Below the pieces are notes generated by a model. That model saw only the letters and a program-made list of their open reading frames with translations. It had not been told where the DNA came from and did no database searches. A DNA stretch of 64,000 nt from Kondoa malvinella (taxonomy: Eukaryota; Basidiomycota; Agaricostilbomycetes; Agaricostilbales; Kondoaceae): contig BCIM01000002.1 of the NCBI GenBank assembly GCA_039545315.1, positions 2,828,331 through 2,892,330 on the forward strand, given 5' to 3'. A program made the translations under genes and the position numbers. Shown here in pieces: positions 60,378-64,000 of the stretch; position 1 is the stretch's first letter; the number at the start of each line of letters is the position of its first letter.

Positions 60378-60965
60378 TTTCCAAGCCAGTGCAGATACTC
60401 AGTCTGAGCGTGCTTGCTCGAGCATCTGAGCCTTTTCGATTTTTCGCTACAAAGCCTCTTTCTGCATCTGTCGTTCCTGCATGATCGCTTCGCTTCTGTA
60501 GTCGTCTCTAGCCTAATACAGCGATGCCAGATTACCGAATCGCGTCGTTTAGTGAGCAATCTAAAACTATCCAAGTCCCTTTCTTGTGAGTCACCGGCTG
60601 TAGACGACCAAGCTATCGTGTTTCCGCTCTATCAGATTATATGAGCTCTGCAGTTGCATCGAAGTAGGCGCACGATGATCTCCTTAGGCCATGACCTGCT
60701 GCTGACCAGAGCGATTGATAACGTTCAGCATCGGTTTGTGCGCAATGCCTATGCTGCTTGAAATTCACTGGTGCGCGAAAGAATTCGAAGGCTTACATCG
60801 CATCCAAGGACTCTGTTCAAGCCAATGAAGCGGATTTGGAAGCCCTTTGTCCGTGCGATGACCTTGTCCGCGATCTTATGGCCGCTTTTGGCTTCTCAAG
60901 GGCTCGTCTTGCTCCACGACTATCTCTCTTACTTGTTACCGTTCTGCATTCTTCAGCTCTGCATC
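60378..60965. other. Intergenic region without supported features
   Basis: About 590 bases. A frame at 60,758-61,030 (+) begins MKFTGARKNSKAYIASKDSV but has no domain and overlaps the gene starting at 60,966. Nothing else is recognised. Confidence 0.3.
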
Positions 60966-61523
60966 ATGACTCCGCAACAGCAACAGCAAGACGAAGAGCA
61001 CGCTCGCAAGCTACGTCAGCAAGCGGTAAGCTGCTCTCCGGACGAACTAGCGTGCTGCTGATGGCTTCCTCCTGTAACCAGGCAGACATGAAGGTCAGCT
61101 TCTAATCGGGCTGTTAGGGAAAGAGTCTGAGACTGCTGATCGTGGTAGGCGGCAGTCATGAGGCAGAATGAGGCCATCACGAGACTCACAGTCGCTCGGC
61201 GTCAGCTGCTCGATCTCGACGTCCAACAACAGGGAAAGGTGGGTTTGCTATTGCTTTACAGATCTGCGGAGGTAATTCCATCTAGGCAAGGACCAAAGAC
61301 CTCATCAGTGCGCGAGCATGGGAGGCGCACTTTGTCAAGCGCTGCGAAGATGACCTCGCCAAAGCCAAGGAGCGCATCTTTGTCTTGGCAGAAGCGCATC
61401 GCAAGGCCAATCGGCCACAAGTGCCCTTGTTTTCGCAAGGTTCGTAACCGGACTCGCATTGGGAGCATTGCGCTGATATCCTCTCCAGCCGGCGCATCCA
61501 GTGGAGTTGATGGAAGCAGTTGA
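60966..61523 (+). CDS. Small coiled-coil protein of unknown family, with a 12-nt micro-exon
   Basis: All joins are phase 0. MTPQQQQQDEEHARKLRQQA ends at 61,025, then a 12-base exon (61,082-61,093, ADMK), then AAVMRQNEAITRLTVARRQL and LDLDVQQQGK. A further exon gives ARTKDLISARAWEAHFVKRC, AKAKERIFVLAEAHRKANRP and QVPLFSQG. The last step is open: either a stop at 61,447 directly, or an intron to a short exon ending at 61,523. The protein is almost entirely charged alpha-helix, about 105-120 residues, which suits a small complex subunit. No family is recognised. The micro-exon is flanked by introns of 56 and 55 bases. Confidence 0.6.
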
Positions 61524-62204
61524 TATTTCAACATTTCGAGGCGGCGGACCAGACGCGCAGCAGCGCTTCTTGACTTGGCTCCCTATGACTTGTAGACACG
61601 CAAACGAAGGAATGTACTTCATCTATGCCTGTTTTGTGACCATATCCAGCAAAGGGATCTTTGCTTTATCCGAATGCCATGTTCTCTGTCCAGCAATCAT
61701 TCCTCAGCCTGAATTCGGTTGAGCGTTGTCATCATTTTCCACCTTTGACCCACCCTATCCTACTTCAACACTGCTACTTCTGCGCTAGTAGAAGCCTCAT
61801 GAGGATGGTCTTAGCTTCTCTGACATCTTCATCCTTGAATGCGCTGAGGTTGAACGCCTTGCTGTCATTTTGACATTAGATTAATTTCGCCTTGCGTTGA
61901 CAACACACAAGCATACCAGAACTGCGGCCATCCTCCATAGCCTTCTACAATTCTGTAAGCTTGAGCTGCGTTCTCTGGGTCTACAGCTATGTCAGCTTTG
62001 CTCGTGATGTTCTCTCTCGTCCGCACATTCTTGGAAGAATGAATCCATAGCAATCCGATTTGACTGTAGATGGTTGATACGGGAAAAATGCCAAGTCAGA
62101 GCTGGAAAGGATTAAACTGATAACGGGCGCCCGTCACATCTTTTCGGAGACTTAACAAAACAGTACCATCAAACTGTACAATTATCTACAAAATACAGAT
62201 ACCT
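61524..62204. other. Intergenic region without supported features
   Basis: About 680 bases between convergent genes. A 62-codon minus-strand frame (62,053-61,865) reads AYRIVEGYGGWPQFWYACVL and has no other support. Nothing else seen. Confidence 0.3.
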
Positions 62205-64000
62205 TCAACGCCATATAGGACTAGCTCCCGCCGTTGGAGCTAGACTCATTCTCCCTGCTAATCTACCGCCATTGAGACCGATTGATGACTCACTTGTCCG
62301 CTTAACAGGTGAATGTTTCGGCGAAGGTAACGTGGTCCGAGGCGCTCTTCCAGGTCGAGCACGAGCTGGTATAGACAGTGAAGAGTTGGATTGATCGCCA
62401 TCGTCTTGGGAAGCAGAAGTTGGGGCAATCCATGACACTCGTCGACTCTTTTTAGCTGATCTGACAGGGCCGACTGAGCTTCTTCTGCTGCTAGATAGTC
62501 GCTTAAGTGAAGAAGGTCGCGACCGCGCTGGGTTGACAGAAAGTGAGGAAGCATCGCCGAAAGAAGAGTTGGCAGAGGAAAGAGACGCATTGCCGGAATC
62601 GCCTAATGGCTGTCGGTAGGGGTCTTCCTTGAGGAAATTCAGGCGAGATTTGCTTAGAGGCGCGGCGCGAGCGGTTGATCTGGACGGAGGTGTGTTCTCG
62701 CTGTCCTCAGTCAGATCTGGCAATCGATTCGCTTTTGCGCTATCTGGCTTGTTGCGAGACAGGAAGCCTGAACTGAGTCGACTACTGCTTGGCTTGAGCA
62801 TCATTCTGACATCTGCTGCGGACTTTGATGATGATGCTTGAGGTGTGGGAACTGGATTAAAGACGTCCGTGGGTGATGAGGAGGTAGCCAAAAGACCAGA
62901 TGATTTTGCCTTTGCGTCAGCTTCCATTGACAGCTGGTCTTCTAGTTCCCAACCTTCTCCTGCTTCTGCAGATAAGGTCAGCTTAGATGTCCAAGAGCAA
63001 ATCGAGGACTTGCCATCTTTCCAGACGACGCTCTTCTTCTCTACCTTCGGAGCTCTCTTTCGCGGCGAAGATATGATGCTGCTCTTCAATCCTCCAAGTC
63101 TTGCTTTCCGCGGTGATCTTGCCGATTTGACCGGAGACGAAGCTGGCAGATCCAAAGACGGCACGTTTCCTCGAGCAGCTGATAAGGGGACAATTTCCGT
63201 TTGCATGCCAGCCAGTTCTGTGAAAGCTCTTTGACTAGCGGCATCGAGCTGAGCAATCGCAGCCTTCCAGGTAGACTCTTCCATATCTTGCACATTCAAC
63301 AGACGGTTCCGAGCATCAAAGAGCGCTACCAGAATCTGAGCTTGAGCTTTGCTACCTTCGTTCTGACCTGTTTCTTTCGCCTGTTCTGTCGCTACCCGTA
63401 GTGTCAATTCGATCATCTTGACTTCTGAATCCAGTAGATCAGATGCTTCTGGGTGTTTTAAACGCCTGCGCAAATTGGCTACATTCGCTTCATAGATCGA
63501 TTGAGCATTTGTAGCTTGCTTCGTCTCCTGTATCAGTGCTTGACCACGAGAAGCGAGTGTGTTGATGAGGGCGTCCATACGCGAGATGATGTCCAATAGT
63601 GCAGGCGATACTTCTTCAAGTTTCGAAGGGAAAGCATGCTTCCTCCATCGCAGCAAGATAGGTCTGAACGACTCCAGACATCCCAATTCGGCCTTTGCAG
63701 TAGCTGCCCTACTCGCTTTCACCAACGCATCCTCTTGTGCTGTTCGAATACTCCTCAATCCCTCTTGCACCTCTCTCAACGCTTCACCTCTCAGACTCCG
63801 TTCTGCGTCTCGCGCCTTCTCCTCTCTTGACGCATCAGCCAACTTTCGCGCTTCCAACTCTTGCCGCAGCTCATAGATAATCTTGACGTATTGACTGACA
63901 TGCCGATCAACGCTAATGACATTGCGAGTCGCTTTCGTCTTGATTTGTTTCGCTCTATTGGCATATTGAAGCGTATTGTGCGTTTCGTCGTAATGCTGTG
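62205..64000 (-). CDS. Kinesin-8 (Kip3/KIF18 type), C-terminal part; runs off the right edge
   Basis: At the window edge the frame reads HYDETHNTLQYANRAKQIKT and KATRNVISVDRHVSQYVKII, the end of the motor domain and the neck typical of kinesin-8 (the N-x-x-VDRHV stretch). The rest of the motor lies outside the window. The following stalk is Glu/Ala/Arg-rich (EEKARDAERSLRGEALREV). The C-terminal 300 residues are basic and Ser/Pro-rich, with several SP and SPRK sites (SARSPRKARLGGLKSSIISS) typical of microtubule-binding tails. Kinesin-8 motors walk to plus ends and shorten microtubules, setting spindle length and nuclear position. The stop is at 62,205. No intron is seen in the part visible. 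Confidence 0.88.
   Translation of the reverse strand, partial: QHYDETHNTLQYANRAKQIKTKATRNVISVDRHVSQYVKIIYELRQELEARKLADASREEKARDAERSLRGEALREVQEGLRSIRTAQEDALVKASRAATAKAELGCLESFRPILLRWRKHAFPSKLEEVSPALLDIISRMDALINTLASRGQALIQETKQATNAQSIYEANVANLRRRLKHPEASDLLDSEVKMIELTLRVATEQAKETGQNEGSKAQAQILVALFDARNRLLNVQDMEESTWKAAIAQLDAASQRAFTELAGMQTEIVPLSAARGNVPSLDLPASSPVKSARSPRKARLGGLKSSIISSPRKRAPKVEKKSVVWKDGKSSICSWTSKLTLSAEAGEGWELEDQLSMEADAKAKSSGLLATSSSPTDVFNPVPTPQASSSKSAADVRMMLKPSSSRLSSGFLSRNKPDSAKANRLPDLTEDSENTPPSRSTARAAPLSKSRLNFLKEDPYRQPLGDSGNASLSSANSSFGDASSLSVNPARSRPSSLKRLSSSRRSSVGPVRSAKKSRRVSWIAPTSASQDDGDQSNSSLSIPARARPGRAPRTTLPSPKHSPVKRTSESSIGLNGGRLAGRMSLAPTAGASPIWR

Noticed and set aside
1..64000. Transposons, viral genes, CRISPR arrays, rRNA
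   Set aside because: No transposase, reverse transcriptase, integrase or capsid-like frame, no terminal repeats, no regularly spaced repeats and no rRNA-like sequence were found.

Overview
The window is a gene-dense piece of a fungal nuclear genome, most likely from a basidiomycete. The evidence is many short spliceosomal introns (about 34-70 bases, GT-AG, often with a CTAAT or CTGAY branch site), genes on both strands separated by only tens to hundreds of bases, and a wholly fungal protein set (Bub2, Prp38, Scy1, Irc3, Bsd2, HAM1-like, Kre9-like, GH32). Species cannot be named from the sequence. No virus, transposon, CRISPR array, rRNA or convincing tRNA was seen. Exon boundaries below were inferred by eye from frame continuity and splice signals.

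Layout. 1-7.2 kb: start of a gene that runs off the left end (-), an uncharacterised helical protein (-), a single-pass surface protein (+), then two tail-to-tail paralogous beta-lactamase-fold serine hydrolases. 7.5-12 kb: an anion:cation-symporter-type MFS permease (+) and a GH32 fructan/sucrose hydrolase (-), a small metabolic neighbourhood. 12.6-21.2 kb: mitochondrial helicase Irc3 (+), a probably membrane-tethered pepsin-like protease (-), a small unknown gene (-) head-to-head with FRG1 (+), and the mitotic-exit GAP Bub2 (+). 21.4-25.2 kb: an SDR lacking its catalytic Tyr/Lys, a 331-bp tandem duplication that covers the 3' ends of two convergent genes, a coiled-coil unknown (-), and an EI24-family membrane protein (+). 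25.4-37.2 kb: four large + strand housekeeping genes in a row, CAF-1 large subunit, Prp38, Scy1-like pseudokinase, and a WD40 plus inositol-polyphosphate 5-phosphatase. 37.4-47.7 kb: two tandem GNAT acetyltransferases (-), thymidylate kinase (-), an unknown (+), a polytopic membrane protein (-), a Kre9/Knh1-like secreted protein (-), an unknown (-), and HSP20 (-) with a recognisable heat-shock promoter. 48-60 kb: a MYND-finger protein, a very long multi-KH RNA-binding protein with an SR-like tail, a HAM1-like lipid-transfer-type protein, and Bsd2 (all +). 60-64 kb: a tiny possible gene and a coiled-coil unknown (+), then a kinesin-8 running off the right end (-).

Most attention-worthy: the multi-KH protein at 50.3-55.4 kb; a 4-nt micro-exon that the frame of PRP38 requires; a 12-nt micro-exon near 61.1 kb; a GC-AG intron in the Scy1 gene; and the nearly perfect 331-bp tandem duplication near 22.5 kb.
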